A DNA stretch of 41,511 nucleotides from Haloarcula vallismortis ATCC 29715 (lineage in GTDB: Archaea > Halobacteriota > Halobacteria > Halobacteriales > Haloarculaceae), in assembly GCF_000337775.1 (NCBI RefSeq), contig NZ_AOLQ01000005.1, positions 1 to 41,511 on the forward strand, read 5' to 3'. Made by a program: the position numbers and the translations under genes. Shown one piece after another: positions 32,476 through 41,288 of this stretch. The notes beneath the pieces are model-generated. The model saw only the letters and a program-made list of their open reading frames with translations. It did not search any database and was not told the origin of the DNA. Position 1 is the first letter of the stretch. The number at the start of each line of letters is the position of its first letter.

Positions 32476-33798
32476 ATGGACCGCGATACTGCAGAGCCGC
32501 GTGTCGATAGCCTTCCCGGCCCACAGAGCAGCGAGTGGGTGGAGTACCACCACGAGACAGCCGCGCCAAGTACGTACGTGTACGATTTCGTCTGGGATAT
32601 CACTGAGGATGCAATCGGTCCGTTCTGTACAGACGCGGACGGCAACGTACTGCTCGATTTCACCTGCCACGTCGCCGCGTCACCGCTCGGCTACAACAAC
32701 CCGAAAGTGCTCGACCGTGCCGACGAGTTCGACATGGTCGATCCGCTGAAAATCGCCGGCCAAGATTTCTACATCAGCACCGGCGGTTCACCCGATGAAA
32801 CGTCACTTCCGGGGCCCGCCCACCTGATGGATAGATTGACCGACATTACCAGCCATTACGACTTCGACACTGTCTTCCTCTCGAACTCCGGTGCCGAGGC
32901 CGTCGAGAACGCGATGAAGATATGCTACGACAACTGCGAGACGCCGAAATACGGCATCACCTTCGATGGCGCGTTCCACGGTCGGACCCTGGGGGCGCTC
33001 TCGCTGAACCGCTCAAAGTCGGTCTATCGCCGGAAGTTCCCTGAAATCAGCGGGATTCACGACGTGGAGTACTCCGAGGCCGGCGTCGAGCGCCTCCGTT
33101 CGAAACTCGACGCGGATACCGGCCACATCCCGCCCGAAGAAGTCGCGTTCCTCATTCTGGAACCGATACAGGGCGAAGGCGGCTATCGCGTCCCGAACCC
33201 CGAATTCCTCTCGGCCGTCGACGACCTCTGTCGGGAACACGATATTCCAATCATCGCTGACGAAATTCAGTCTGGAGTCGGGCGCACGGGTGAGATGTGG
33301 GCTGTCGACCACTACGACATTGAACCGGACGTCATCACGAGCGCGAAAGCGCTCCGAGTCGGCGCGACCGTCTCTCGCTCGGACATCTTCCCGTCGGAAA
33401 CGTCGCGGCTCTCCTCGACGTGGGGCGCTGGCGATATTCTCGGCTCGATGCGCGGCGCACTGACACTCGCCGCAATCGAGGATCACGACCTGCTTGACAA
33501 CGCTGCCCAGAAGGGGACGTACTTCATGGACCGACTCCGCGATATCTCGGCGGACCGGCCGCTGGTCGAAGACGTCCGTGGTCTCGGTCTGATGACCGCG
33601 CTGGAGTTCGATACGGCTGACCGTCGCGACACCGTGATGGAAACAGCGCTCCAGCACGGCCTCCTCACGCTCGGTTGTGGCCAGAAATCGCTCCGACTTC
33701 TTCCGCCGCTCGATGTCACTGAGCGCGAACTGGAACTCTGCCTCGACATCCTCGATTCGGTCTTTACCGAGGTTGCAGACCCTGTCGCGTCGGCCTGA
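32476..33798 (+). CDS. Class III aminotransferase, probably ornithine delta-aminotransferase
   Basis: A 440-aa PLP enzyme of fold type I, class III. It has LSNSGAEAVENAMK (phosphate-binding region), GAFHGRTLGALSLN, FLILEPIQGEGGY, the cofactor Asp in IIADEIQSGVGRTG, and the Schiff-base Lys291 in VITSAKALRVGAT. The KALRVGAT form is typical of archaeal ornithine/omega-amino-acid aminotransferases. Directly after arginase it fits ornithine to glutamate-5-semialdehyde, passing the amino group to 2-oxoglutarate. Acetylornithine or 4-aminobutyrate activity cannot be excluded by sequence. It has its own leaderless promoter (TATA at 32446-32452). Confidence 0.85.
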   Translation: MDRDTAEPRVDSLPGPQSSEWVEYHHETAAPSTYVYDFVWDITEDAIGPFCTDADGNVLLDFTCHVAASPLGYNNPKVLDRADEFDMVDPLKIAGQDFYISTGGSPDETSLPGPAHLMDRLTDITSHYDFDTVFLSNSGAEAVENAMKICYDNCETPKYGITFDGAFHGRTLGALSLNRSKSVYRRKFPEISGIHDVEYSEAGVERLRSKLDADTGHIPPEEVAFLILEPIQGEGGYRVPNPEFLSAVDDLCREHDIPIIADEIQSGVGRTGEMWAVDHYDIEPDVITSAKALRVGATVSRSDIFPSETSRLSSTWGAGDILGSMRGALTLAAIEDHDLLDNAAQKGTYFMDRLRDISADRPLVEDVRGLGLMTALEFDTADRRDTVMETALQHGLLTLGCGQKSLRLLPPLDVTERELELCLDILDSVFTEVADPVASA

Positions 33799-33827
33799 CC
33801 CTCTCGACTTCTGCGGTAACCGAAATG

Positions 33828-33835
33828 TTAAAATA
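33828..33835 (+). promoter_or_regulatory. TATA box of the ABC importer genes
   Basis: TTAAAATA centred about 27 nt before the ATG at 33858, indicating a leaderless transcript for the binding-protein gene and the overlapping importer genes after it. Confidence 0.6.
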
Positions 33836-33857
33836 TGACTGATTCGACTGTGGCACT

Positions 33858-34646
33858 ATGCCACGAGAGGCACGCGTAGACAGACGGAGGTATCTGCAGG
33901 CAATCGGTGGCACTGTCGCGACCCTGTCGGTCGCTGGCTGTCAATCCGGCAGCGGTGACTCACAGACGCTCACTGCGGGAACAGCGCCGGGCTTTCCACC
34001 GTTTGAGATGAAACAGGACGGCGAACTCGTCGGCTTCGACGTTGAGTTGCTGGAAGCCGTCATCGAAGCGACGGAGTACGAACTGGGTGGCTGGGAAGAA
34101 CTGGAGTTCAAGTCGCTCATTCCGGCGCTGAACAACGGGAACGTCGACGTCGTCGCTGCAGGTATGACGATCAACGACGACCGTAAGGAAGCGATCGACT
34201 TCTCCGACCCGTACTACAGTTCGAATCAGGCCGTCGTCGTCCGAGAAAATGGGTCATTCTCGCCGTCGTCGCTGAATGACCTCTCCGGGGCGACGGTCGG
34301 GGCACAGAAAGGGACGACCGGTGAATCTGTCATCACGGACCAACTCATCGAAGCGGGGACGATCGAAGAATCCCAGTACAACGCGTACGGTAACTACGTG
34401 CTCGCCGTCGAAGATCTACTGAACGAAAACGTCGACGTCATCATCATCGATGTTCCCGTCGCAAACTCCTTCGTGGCAGATCGTTCCATCGAGTCTGCGT
34501 TCGTCCACGAAACCGGCGAGCAGTTCGGCTTCGGCATTCAGTCCGGTAACGATGAGCTCACGGGCGCGCTCAACAGCGGGCTGACCACAGTTGAGGACGA
34601 CGGAACGTACCGTGACCTGACCGAGAAGTGGTTCGGGCAGAAGTGA
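33858..34646 (+). CDS. Family 3 amino-acid-binding lipoprotein of ABC importer
   Basis: A 262-aa solute-binding protein. The start has a Tat motif DRRRYLQAIGG (Arg9-Arg11) and a lipobox SVAGC (Cys28). The mature part is a family 3 (ArgT/GlnH-like) domain: AGTAPGFPPFEM, GFDVELLEAVIE, FKSLIPALNNGNVDVVAAGMT, FSDPYYSSNQAVVV, and GATVGAQKGTTGE. These motifs mark polar or basic amino-acid binding. The Asp in DVELLEAV and the Arg in NDDRKEAIDFSDPYY are positions used for the ligand alpha-amino and carboxyl groups. Given arginase upstream, arginine or ornithine is the most likely ligand. Four nt separate it from the permease gene. Confidence 0.9.
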   Translation: MPREARVDRRRYLQAIGGTVATLSVAGCQSGSGDSQTLTAGTAPGFPPFEMKQDGELVGFDVELLEAVIEATEYELGGWEELEFKSLIPALNNGNVDVVAAGMTINDDRKEAIDFSDPYYSSNQAVVVRENGSFSPSSLNDLSGATVGAQKGTTGESVITDQLIEAGTIEESQYNAYGNYVLAVEDLLNENVDVIIIDVPVANSFVADRSIESAFVHETGEQFGFGIQSGNDELTGALNSGLTTVEDDGTYRDLTEKWFGQK

Positions 34647-34650
34647 GGCC

Positions 34651-35331
34651 ATGGCAGCAACCCTACTCCAGACCGCCGACTGGCTGTTCGTCATTGACAA
34701 TCTGGGCCTGTTGCTCGGCGGGACAGCCGTCACTATCGCGCTCACCGTAGCCAGCATCTTTCTGGGGTTCGTCGTCGGGTTCCCAGCGGGTGCGATAGAG
34801 GTCTACGGCTCGGAACGGGCCAGTCGGCTGGTCGAACAGGTCGGGGTTGTCCTTCGTGGCACCCCGCTGCTGGTCATCATTATGATCCTGTACTTCGGCC
34901 TGTCCGTTTCCAGTAGTGCCTTCGTCACGGCGACCATCGCGCTCGGGCTCCGGAGCGCCGCCTACCAGTCCCAGATTTTCCGCGGTGCGCTCCAGAGCGT
35001 CGACGATGGGCAACTGGAAGCGGCTCGCGCCGTCGCGATGTCTCGGTTCGAAGCGATTCGACACGTCGTCGTCCCGCAGGCGCTCCGCCGGAGCGTTCCG
35101 GGATTCCAGAACGAGTTCACTATTGTCCTCAAGGACACGAGTATCGCCATCGTCATCGGTATCGGCGAATTGTTGACGACGGGGCAGAACCTCTATGAAG
35201 GCGGGCAGTCGACCGCAGCGCTGGAGATATTCCTCGCCGTCAGCCTCGTGTACTTCGTGCTGACGTTCGCGACGAACCGGTCGCTCGACAGACTCAGCGA
35301 CTACTACGCGGTACCGGAGGGAACGACATGA
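34651..35331 (+). CDS. Amino-acid ABC importer permease (first)
   Basis: A 226-aa HisM/GlnP-type inner-membrane permease with about five helices and the cytoplasmic EAA loop AARAVAMSRFEAIRHVVVPQALR that contacts the ATPase. Early family motif RGTPLLVIIMILYFGL is present. The gene overlaps the ATPase gene by 4 nt. With the second permease it can form a heterodimer, as in HisQM. Confidence 0.9.
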   Translation: MAATLLQTADWLFVIDNLGLLLGGTAVTIALTVASIFLGFVVGFPAGAIEVYGSERASRLVEQVGVVLRGTPLLVIIMILYFGLSVSSSAFVTATIALGLRSAAYQSQIFRGALQSVDDGQLEAARAVAMSRFEAIRHVVVPQALRRSVPGFQNEFTIVLKDTSIAIVIGIGELLTTGQNLYEGGQSTAALEIFLAVSLVYFVLTFATNRSLDRLSDYYAVPEGTT

Positions 35332-36080
35332 CACAGCCATTACTCTCAATCGACGACCTGCACAAGTCCTACGGGAGCGAAGAAGTACTGGAAGGCGTTG
35401 GCCTCGAAATGGACCAGGGCGACGTGACGGTCCTCATCGGTCCCAGCGGTTCAGGCAAGTCCACGCTGCTCCGGTGTGTGAACCGACTGACGGAGATTAA
35501 CAGCGGCCAGATCGCTCTCGATGGACAGGACGTGACCGGGGCCAACACTGACGTCAATGAACTCCGAAAGCAGGTCGGCATGGTGTTCCAAGACTTCAAT
35601 CTCTTTGCGCACCTGACAGCGCTTGAAAACGTCACGCTCGGCCCGAAAAAAGTACTCGGCATGGACGCTGCTGACGCCGAGGAAGCCGGCCGGACCCATC
35701 TCGAACAGGTCGGATTGCTGGAGCAGGCAGATTCCTATCCCGCTGAACTCTCCGGCGGACAGAAACAGCGCGTCGGTATCGCACGCGCACTCGCAATGGA
35801 CCCAGAGCTGTTGCTGTTCGACGAGCCGACCAGTGCGCTCGATCCCGAACTCGTCGGCGAGGTCGTCGAGGTGATGCGTGACCTCGCCGCCGAGGGCATC
35901 ACGATGCTTGTAGTCAGTCACGAGATGGACTTCGCCCGGTCGGCCGCATCTGACATCGTGTTCCTCGACGACGGTGAGATTGTCGAACACGGCCCGCCGG
36001 AACAGCTGTTCCAGAACCCGACAGCGGAGCGAACTGAACAGTTCCTGAGCAGATTGCACGCACACGAGGAGACGGCATGA
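35328..36080 (+). CDS. Amino-acid ABC importer ATPase (GlnQ/HisP-type)
   Basis: A 250-aa ATPase of the polar amino-acid uptake group. Walker A GPSGSGKSTLLRCVN, Q-loop VGMVFQDFNLFAHLTALENV, signature LSGGQKQRVGIARAL, Walker B LLLFDEPTSALDPE and the switch His in LVVSHEMDFA are all intact. The ATG overlaps the stop of the first permease (4 nt), and its stop overlaps the second permease start (4 nt), so the subunits are translationally coupled. Confidence 0.95.
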   Translation: MTQPLLSIDDLHKSYGSEEVLEGVGLEMDQGDVTVLIGPSGSGKSTLLRCVNRLTEINSGQIALDGQDVTGANTDVNELRKQVGMVFQDFNLFAHLTALENVTLGPKKVLGMDAADAEEAGRTHLEQVGLLEQADSYPAELSGGQKQRVGIARALAMDPELLLFDEPTSALDPELVGEVVEVMRDLAAEGITMLVVSHEMDFARSAASDIVFLDDGEIVEHGPPEQLFQNPTAERTEQFLSRLHAHEETA

Positions 36081-37063
36081 GCACGGCCGAATCCACAACG
36101 TCACCGAATCCGGGGCTCCGTGACCGTGTCGGGACAGTGTTCACTGTTCGCCCGCTCACGGTTGGCCTGGCACTGTTCTGGGTCTGGGTTCTCGCCCGCT
36201 GGACCACTGATTTCGTTCTCGCAGGGGTGTTCGGGCTCGACCGCGGCACACCGTTTATTCCGGCCGCCCCGTTCCTGACGACAGCGGACACCGTCGGCTC
36301 GCTTGCCGCGTCACTCGGTGCCGTCGGAGCACCCCTCGTATGGTTCGCTGAGACGCTCCGGTTTGCCGCTGATGCCACGGCGTACTTACCGGCGATGGCA
36401 CACGGCATCTGGACGACTGTTCTACTGACAGTCTTCAGCGTCTGTTTCGGGTTCGCACTGGCGCTTCCCCTTAGCGTCGTTCGCGTGTACGGAGGGCGGT
36501 GGGCCCGATGGCTCGCGCTGTCGTACACAGAACTCATCCGCGGGACGCCACTGCTCGCCCAGTTGTTCGTCCTCTATTTCGCGACGTCACTGACGCAGGT
36601 TCTCAGAGGCGTCCCGGGAATCGGCGTCGGGTTCATCCCGGCACAGGCATTCTGGGTGGCCGTCATCAGTTTCACGCTGAACAGCGCCGCCTACCAGTCT
36701 GAGTACCTGCGTGCGTCGCTGGAGTCAGTCGACGGCGGACAGCTGACCGCCGCACGCGCCATCGGACTCTCGAAGCTCGAGGGGATACGGTACGTCGTCG
36801 TTCCACAGGGTCTCCGGCTCGCGCTTCCCAGCTGGACGAACGAGCTCGTATACCTCATCAAGTACTCTTCACTGGCGAGTTTCATCACTGTGCAGGAACT
36901 GTACGGCAGGACAAGCACCATTGCCAACGAAACGTACCAGTATACGGAACTCTTCGTGCTGGTGGCGATACTGTACCTTGCTCTGGTCGTATCGGCCTCA
37001 GCATTGATGGACCGTGTCGAATCGCACACCGCAACCGCTGGCGTCGGACACACCAGACAATGA
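36077..37063 (+). CDS. Amino-acid ABC importer permease (second, extended)
   Basis: A 328-aa permease, about 100 residues longer than its partner. The extra N-terminal part contains one helix (about 23-45, LTVGLALFWVWVLARW) and an amphipathic stretch before the standard family core: GIWTTVLLTVFSVCFGFALALP, IRGTPLLAQLFVLYFATS and the EAA loop AARAIGLSKLEGIRYVVVPQGLR. The extension may reach into the external face and help dock the binding protein. Overlaps the ATPase gene by 4 nt. Confidence 0.9.
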   Translation: MSTAESTTSPNPGLRDRVGTVFTVRPLTVGLALFWVWVLARWTTDFVLAGVFGLDRGTPFIPAAPFLTTADTVGSLAASLGAVGAPLVWFAETLRFAADATAYLPAMAHGIWTTVLLTVFSVCFGFALALPLSVVRVYGGRWARWLALSYTELIRGTPLLAQLFVLYFATSLTQVLRGVPGIGVGFIPAQAFWVAVISFTLNSAAYQSEYLRASLESVDGGQLTAARAIGLSKLEGIRYVVVPQGLRLALPSWTNELVYLIKYSSLASFITVQELYGRTSTIANETYQYTELFVLVAILYLALVVSASALMDRVESHTATAGVGHTRQ

Positions 37064-37105
37064 CTACTCTCTTAGGGTCTCCGACCGACCATTTCAACAC
37101 ATCCC

Positions 37106-37822
37106 ATGAGTCACGCTGATAGCGCCGGAGCACGGCTGACACTCGACCTGTGGCACCCGAACTGTTGGGCTATCGAAGCAACTGACCGCACCGATGGCGG
37201 CATACTGGCACACACGGTGCAACAGACCGTACAGTCGCCGACAGCATCGGTCAACGGCGTGTTTACAGCGTACGGACCGACAAAGTCGGCCGTCGAGGAC
37301 TGCCTTGATGCCGTCCGTGCGTCGCCCCACGCCGGAGAGATTCAGGAACTTCAGGCACGTATCGGGCACAAGCGTGAGGCGCCGGGAACCGTCGTCAGAC
37401 AGTTTCTGCTGGAGTACGACCCGGATGAGCTGGTCTGCCCGACGCTCCTCGAGCACGGGTTCGTCCACAGCGCCCCTGTTCGTATCGAAGACGGGCGCGA
37501 ACGGTGGCAAGTGAGTTTCACCGGCGAGCGGCCCGACGTTCAGTCCGCACTCGATTCCGTCGAAGCTGACGCCGACGCTGACGTGTCGGTCGAGTCCATT
37601 GTCACACCTGACAGCGATTCTGAACGGACGGTGGGTGGGCTGCGAACCGACTCGCTGACGCCGGCTCAGCGGCGGGCCTTCGAAGCGGCCCGCGAAGCGG
37701 GGTACTATCAGTGGCCACGCGGGATTTCGGTCCGCGAACTCGCCGCCCAGATGGACATCTCGAAGACGACGCTCCTCGAACATCTCCGAACCGCCGAGTC
37801 GAAGCTTCTTGACCCCGAGTAG
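37106..37822 (+). CDS. HTH_10 (Bat-type) transcriptional regulator
   Basis: A 238-aa haloarchaeal regulator. The C-terminal HTH_10 domain is classic: LTPAQRRAFEAAREAGYYQWPR, then SVRELAAQMDISKTTLLEHLRTAESKLL. The N-terminal 150 residues (starting SHADSAGARLTLDLWHPNCWAIEATD) form a two-part beta-rich domain seen in Bat-like proteins, perhaps a ligand sensor. It is 42 nt downstream of the importer genes on the same strand, so it may be co-transcribed and control uptake. A second regulator in addition to the IclR protein at the other end of the island. Confidence 0.88.
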   Translation: MSHADSAGARLTLDLWHPNCWAIEATDRTDGGILAHTVQQTVQSPTASVNGVFTAYGPTKSAVEDCLDAVRASPHAGEIQELQARIGHKREAPGTVVRQFLLEYDPDELVCPTLLEHGFVHSAPVRIEDGRERWQVSFTGERPDVQSALDSVEADADADVSVESIVTPDSDSERTVGGLRTDSLTPAQRRAFEAAREAGYYQWPRGISVRELAAQMDISKTTLLEHLRTAESKLLDPE

Positions 37823-38053
37823 CCCTGTCAGTGGCATTTCCTCCGGGTAGAATCTTCCTGGGATATCTGTCGGTACCACACCTGCAGTCTCTGGTAGTGC
37901 ACTCTGTTCGAGCCTGTGATACGTATACCTCGTATGCAGCCGCCGAAATTGCCAGTGAGACACCATGGCTGCGACGCAAACTCCCTCGATTCTATATATC
38001 GACATAGAGTTTACGCGTCCAGCATCACCCATCTCGACTGCGGCAATAGTATC

Positions 38054-38059
38054 AAAAAA
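38054..38059 (-). terminator. U-tract terminator after the integrase gene
   Basis: Six T residues on the minus strand, 13 nt past the integrase stop, in an AT-rich context. Archaeal intrinsic termination needs mainly a U-tract. No strong hairpin is seen. Confidence 0.45.
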
Positions 38060-38071
38060 GCGATAAAATAG

Positions 38072-39109
38072 CTACAGCAGTGAGTAGATCTCAGCCTCGT
38101 ACACATCTCTGACCCGAGTCCCCCATTCGTGGGTGTACGTATCGATGACGTCCTGTGCCACGTCGCCTCTGAGGTACTTGACGACGCCGCGGTCGCCAGT
38201 CCGATCCCGGAGATGCGTCGTAAAGAAGTGCCGGAAGTAGTGTGGCGTCACGTTCTCTTCGGCACCCCCACCGTCCGTGTACCAGCCAAACTCGCGGGCG
38301 TGGGACTCGACGATGTGGTGTACCATGTTCGGCGTGAGACGGTCGCCCCAGCTGTCGCTTGTGGACACAAACAGCGGCGCTGCCGGAGACTGCGTGTCCG
38401 GTCGAATCGCGAGCCAACGTCGCAGCACTGAGCCCAACTCTGTGTCAACTGGAATCGTCGTCTCGCGCTTGCGCTTGTTGGACGCGGTTCGTTCTTCTCC
38501 GTTACAAGCCTCGCCACGAGCCGGGTCTGCTGCGACGAACAGTGAGTCCGGACGCCCGTCGAGCCCCGCTCGGACCGGAATCTCCGGTCTAGGACCGGGG
38601 GTTTCGAGATTGAGGTCCCGGATATCGAGGTTACACAGTTCGCCGGCCCGCATTCCCGTCTTCAACAGTGTCACCACGATAGCTCGTTCAAGTGGGTGTG
38701 AGACGCTGTCGACGAAGGCACGCATCGACCGGAGGTCTATCTCCCGGCGGGTCGGGTCGGTATTGATAGATTCGTCCATCTCCTCCATGACCAGTGTCAT
38801 CGGATTCGATTCGAAGACGCCTACCTGAGTCATATACGCGAAAAACCGGTGCAGATAGGAGGCATATGTTGCAACGGTACTTTCTTCGGCATTTCCGCGG
38901 AGACTGTGGACGTATGCCATACAGTCGCGGTGGGAGGCCTCCTGAACAGGAACGGGCTGGCGGCCGTCCGCCAGATAGGACTCGAAGTCTCGCAGAACGC
39001 GCTCGTAGGATGCACGGGTCCGGTCACTCTTCCCGTGGTACCTGATGTCATCGAGGAAATAACCGACCGGATCAGAATCGGCGTCCGGTGTGGCTGTATC
39101 CGTGCTCAT
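38072..39109 (-). CDS. Tyrosine recombinase/integrase
   Basis: A 345-aa phage-type tyrosine integrase. An N-terminal SAM-like core-binding domain covers about 15-115 (RTRASYERVLRDFESYL, then TYASYLHRFFAYM). The catalytic domain shows Arg154 (GMRAGELCNL), the beta-2/3 Lys in a NKRKRETTIP loop, the His290-x2-Arg293 box (HYFRHFFTTHL), and nucleophile Tyr325 (IDTYTHEW). KYLRGD replaces the usual LGH, common in haloarchaeal members. It is translationally coupled (ATGA) to the DUF5805-like gene. No attachment repeat or tRNA was found near its end, so the target site is unknown. Confidence 0.92.
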   Translation of the reverse strand: MSTDTATPDADSDPVGYFLDDIRYHGKSDRTRASYERVLRDFESYLADGRQPVPVQEASHRDCMAYVHSLRGNAEESTVATYASYLHRFFAYMTQVGVFESNPMTLVMEEMDESINTDPTRREIDLRSMRAFVDSVSHPLERAIVVTLLKTGMRAGELCNLDIRDLNLETPGPRPEIPVRAGLDGRPDSLFVAADPARGEACNGEERTASNKRKRETTIPVDTELGSVLRRWLAIRPDTQSPAAPLFVSTSDSWGDRLTPNMVHHIVESHAREFGWYTDGGGAEENVTPHYFRHFFTTHLRDRTGDRGVVKYLRGDVAQDVIDTYTHEWGTRVRDVYEAEIYSLL

Positions 39110-39519
39110 TCGTCTCGAACGTACCCCCCGTGTCGCCCGCTGTACTGCACTTCGTTGCTGGACTGCAGTTCCTGTAGCGTGTCTTCGAGACGTTCCTCGA
39201 TATCATCTGTAAGTTCGGCGAGCAGGTCGTCCCACTCGTAGTGATCACCGTCAGCCAGAATCTCTCGGACCCGGTCTTTCAGCCCGTCACCCCCAGGGGT
39301 AGCGCCCGGAGAACGGGGTTTCTCGCTATCGCTCTCGGCGGCGTCCGATTCGGCTGCCTCGGATGCTGTTGGCTCGAACCCGCTGCGACCTGCCTGTACC
39401 ATCGTCCGGACGAACTCGCTTTGACTCATATCCAGTTCCTCGGCGTGGGCCTGCCACTGTTCTTTCTGGTAGGCCGGAATGTACGTCCGGACCGTCGTTC
39501 GCTCACTGTCACTGGACAC
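39106..39519 (-). CDS. DUF5805-like ribbon-helix-helix-type protein, integrase partner
   Basis: A 137-aa protein resembling DUF5805 (from memory). Residues about 7-45 look like a ribbon-helix-helix DNA-binding unit: RTTVRTYIPAYQKEQWQAHA, then MSQSEFVRTMVQAG. A Ser/Glu/Ala linker (50-75) leads to a small winged-helix-like C-terminal domain (about 78-137: LKDRVREILADGDHYEWDDL, then EVQYSGRHGGYVRDE). Its stop overlaps the integrase ATG by 4 nt, so it probably regulates or assists recombination, like an excisionase or an integrase repressor. The upstream region has TATTG-CCC-CAATA (39601-39613), a possible operator. Confidence 0.75.
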   Translation of the reverse strand: MSSDSERTTVRTYIPAYQKEQWQAHAEELDMSQSEFVRTMVQAGRSGFEPTASEAAESDAAESDSEKPRSPGATPGGDGLKDRVREILADGDHYEWDDLLAELTDDIEERLEDTLQELQSSNEVQYSGRHGGYVRDE

Positions 39520-41156
39520 AGTTGTCCCTCGGACGCCGGGGACTTCAATGTAGTCCCATACTCCGAGATAAAAGCCTTTATTTGGGTACGTGTCACCCTA
39601 TATTGCCCCAATAGTGAAGTCTAGTATACACTTTAGCGAAAAATAAGCACAGAATCACAAATATAAATTTGGTTGGGATACTGGCCTCCATCCGTTGGCC
39701 CGCCCAGATCGAGGTGGAATGGGTGCTGCCGATTGCCGACAAGGACAGGGGCCGGTTTGAGAAGTGCCCAACCACAAAGGGGGGCAACTGACTTGCTCCT
39801 TCGCCCTAATCGAGCGTGTGAACGTGACAGTCCGTCCAACTACTCGGAACGATTCCGTCCCTGCACGGTTACCTCCGCGACTTTCCCACGCTACAGAATA
39901 TCTGTGGTCGCCCAGATGTAACATGTGTCGCCGCTGCTGGCGTCTTCCCTATCCTGCACAGTGCAATCCCCGCCGTGGAAATATCGGTCGGCCGAAGAGC
40001 TCTCGAACGCAATACACTCGTCATGCTGGGTAGCACCCAAGTCTGTGTGTCGCTCTCTGAGACAATGAGGGGCGGTAACTCCACTCAGTCGTAGCCGTCA
40101 GATCTAAGCACCGCAGTGTGATCGGCTTTCTGCGTGGCGTTTCAGAACCATCTCTGACGCTGTAAAGGCGGTGGATAGCGTCCTGTGGCGTATCGTCAAC
40201 TCTGTACTACCACCACAGGCACGCTTAATCGCACACACTCTGACCGGGCTGCTACCAATATACACTGTGTCCACACCGTCTTCGGACAGTCAATCCAGCA
40301 GGCACGACATATTGCTTTTCCCGTGACCACAGTCTCGGGTTCGCTTGCGGTACAGTTGCCAGAGACGCTGGCGACTGCTCGGCCATTCTCGCAGTCGTCT
40401 TGAGGGCTCCGTCTTCCGGGATTGCAAAAGACACTGTTTCTCGGACTGTACTGGGTGGTTTTCGCGTATTGTCTCATTGAACAGCTGACCATCTCATGGC
40501 CTTCGTACAGATACTGCTCATCGGTCATGATGAGACAGACCACAGAGTATCTCTCACAATAGCCAGAGTAGCCGTGTCGTCGGACAGTGGCGTGTACGTC
40601 GCCCGACAGAACACGTACAGAGCTCGGAGGGTACAATCAGTCTCTCGTCCGCCCAACGGTTCCGCCTCACGTTGGACTAATCTGGGTTAGCAGCGTATGT
40701 AGCTGGAAACACCGTGTGGTCGCCGGGAACTCAGTCCGTTCTCGATCAGTATCTCAGGCCAAGACTACCCGCCTCATTCACCGGTCTATGACCTGCCGCA
40801 AACGATGCTGTATATCTGCCCCTCCCCTCGTTGTCACGGAAATCCGGTAGTTAGGGTGCTCCGCAACCGGCGTACCCGGTCGTGAGATACCTTCTTCATG
40901 TCCACGAACCCACGCGCCATACTTCGATGTTTTGTGTCACCGGTTGCGTGGCAGACCACCGAGAACAGCTTTGTACTGCCTTTGGGCCGATCTGTCCCAA
41001 CTTTGTTCTCCCCTGTGTACTACCACCGACATCCGGTCACTGGGGTGAAAAATTGGCCGGACGCTACAGAATGCTGAACCGAAACCCTCCTGCATTAGCG
41101 TATCGAGGCTGAAACTAGGGATATGCGTTCTCGACGACACGCGTCCGCTCAGGCGG
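39520..41156. other. Gene-poor, lower-GC region beside integrase
   Basis: About 1.6 kb without a convincing gene. Frames in it are short, overlap on both strands, are rich in Cys/Arg/Pro and lack the acidic bias of haloarchaeal proteins; the longest (40196-40636, minus) matches nothing I recognise. Small inverted repeats seen: TATTG-CCC-CAATA (39601-39613), TGGGT-AGC-ACCCA (40027-40039) and ACCGG-N5-CCGGT near 40867-40881. It may be decayed mobile-element DNA. Confidence 0.45.
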
Positions 41157-41288
41157 GTGAGTTTGGTGGCTAACGACGCACTCGTCGTTTTGTTCATGAT
41201 TGCAATCGTTCTGGTAGTGATGGCTGTGACCCTCATTGGTGGGTTTTACCTGGTCAAGTATCTCGTCGAGCGTACGTTCAATTCGTAA
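41157..41288 (+). CDS. Small single-span membrane protein
   Basis: A short frame that encodes 43 residues from GTG 41157 or 40 from GTG 41166 (VANDALVVLF). One hydrophobic helix (VVLFMIAIVLVVMAVTLIGG) is followed by a basic-acidic end, FYLVKYLVERTFNS. The GTG at 41166 is preferred because GGTGA (41156-41160), a partial Shine-Dalgarno, precedes it by 5 nt. Positive residues after the helix suggest an outside N-terminus. It is the only coding-like stretch in the last 2 kb. Function unknown. Confidence 0.45.
   Translation: MSLVANDALVVLFMIAIVLVVMAVTLIGGFYLVKYLVERTFNS

Noticed and set aside
37890..37925. GTTCGAG T-loop-like sequence near the integrase end, a possible tRNA attachment site
   Set aside because: The flanking bases do not pair as a T-stem and no acceptor stem is present.
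40196..40636. 146-aa minus-strand frame in the gene-poor region
   Set aside because: Cys-rich, basic, no recognisable family, no promoter or ribosome site; unlike haloarchaeal proteins.
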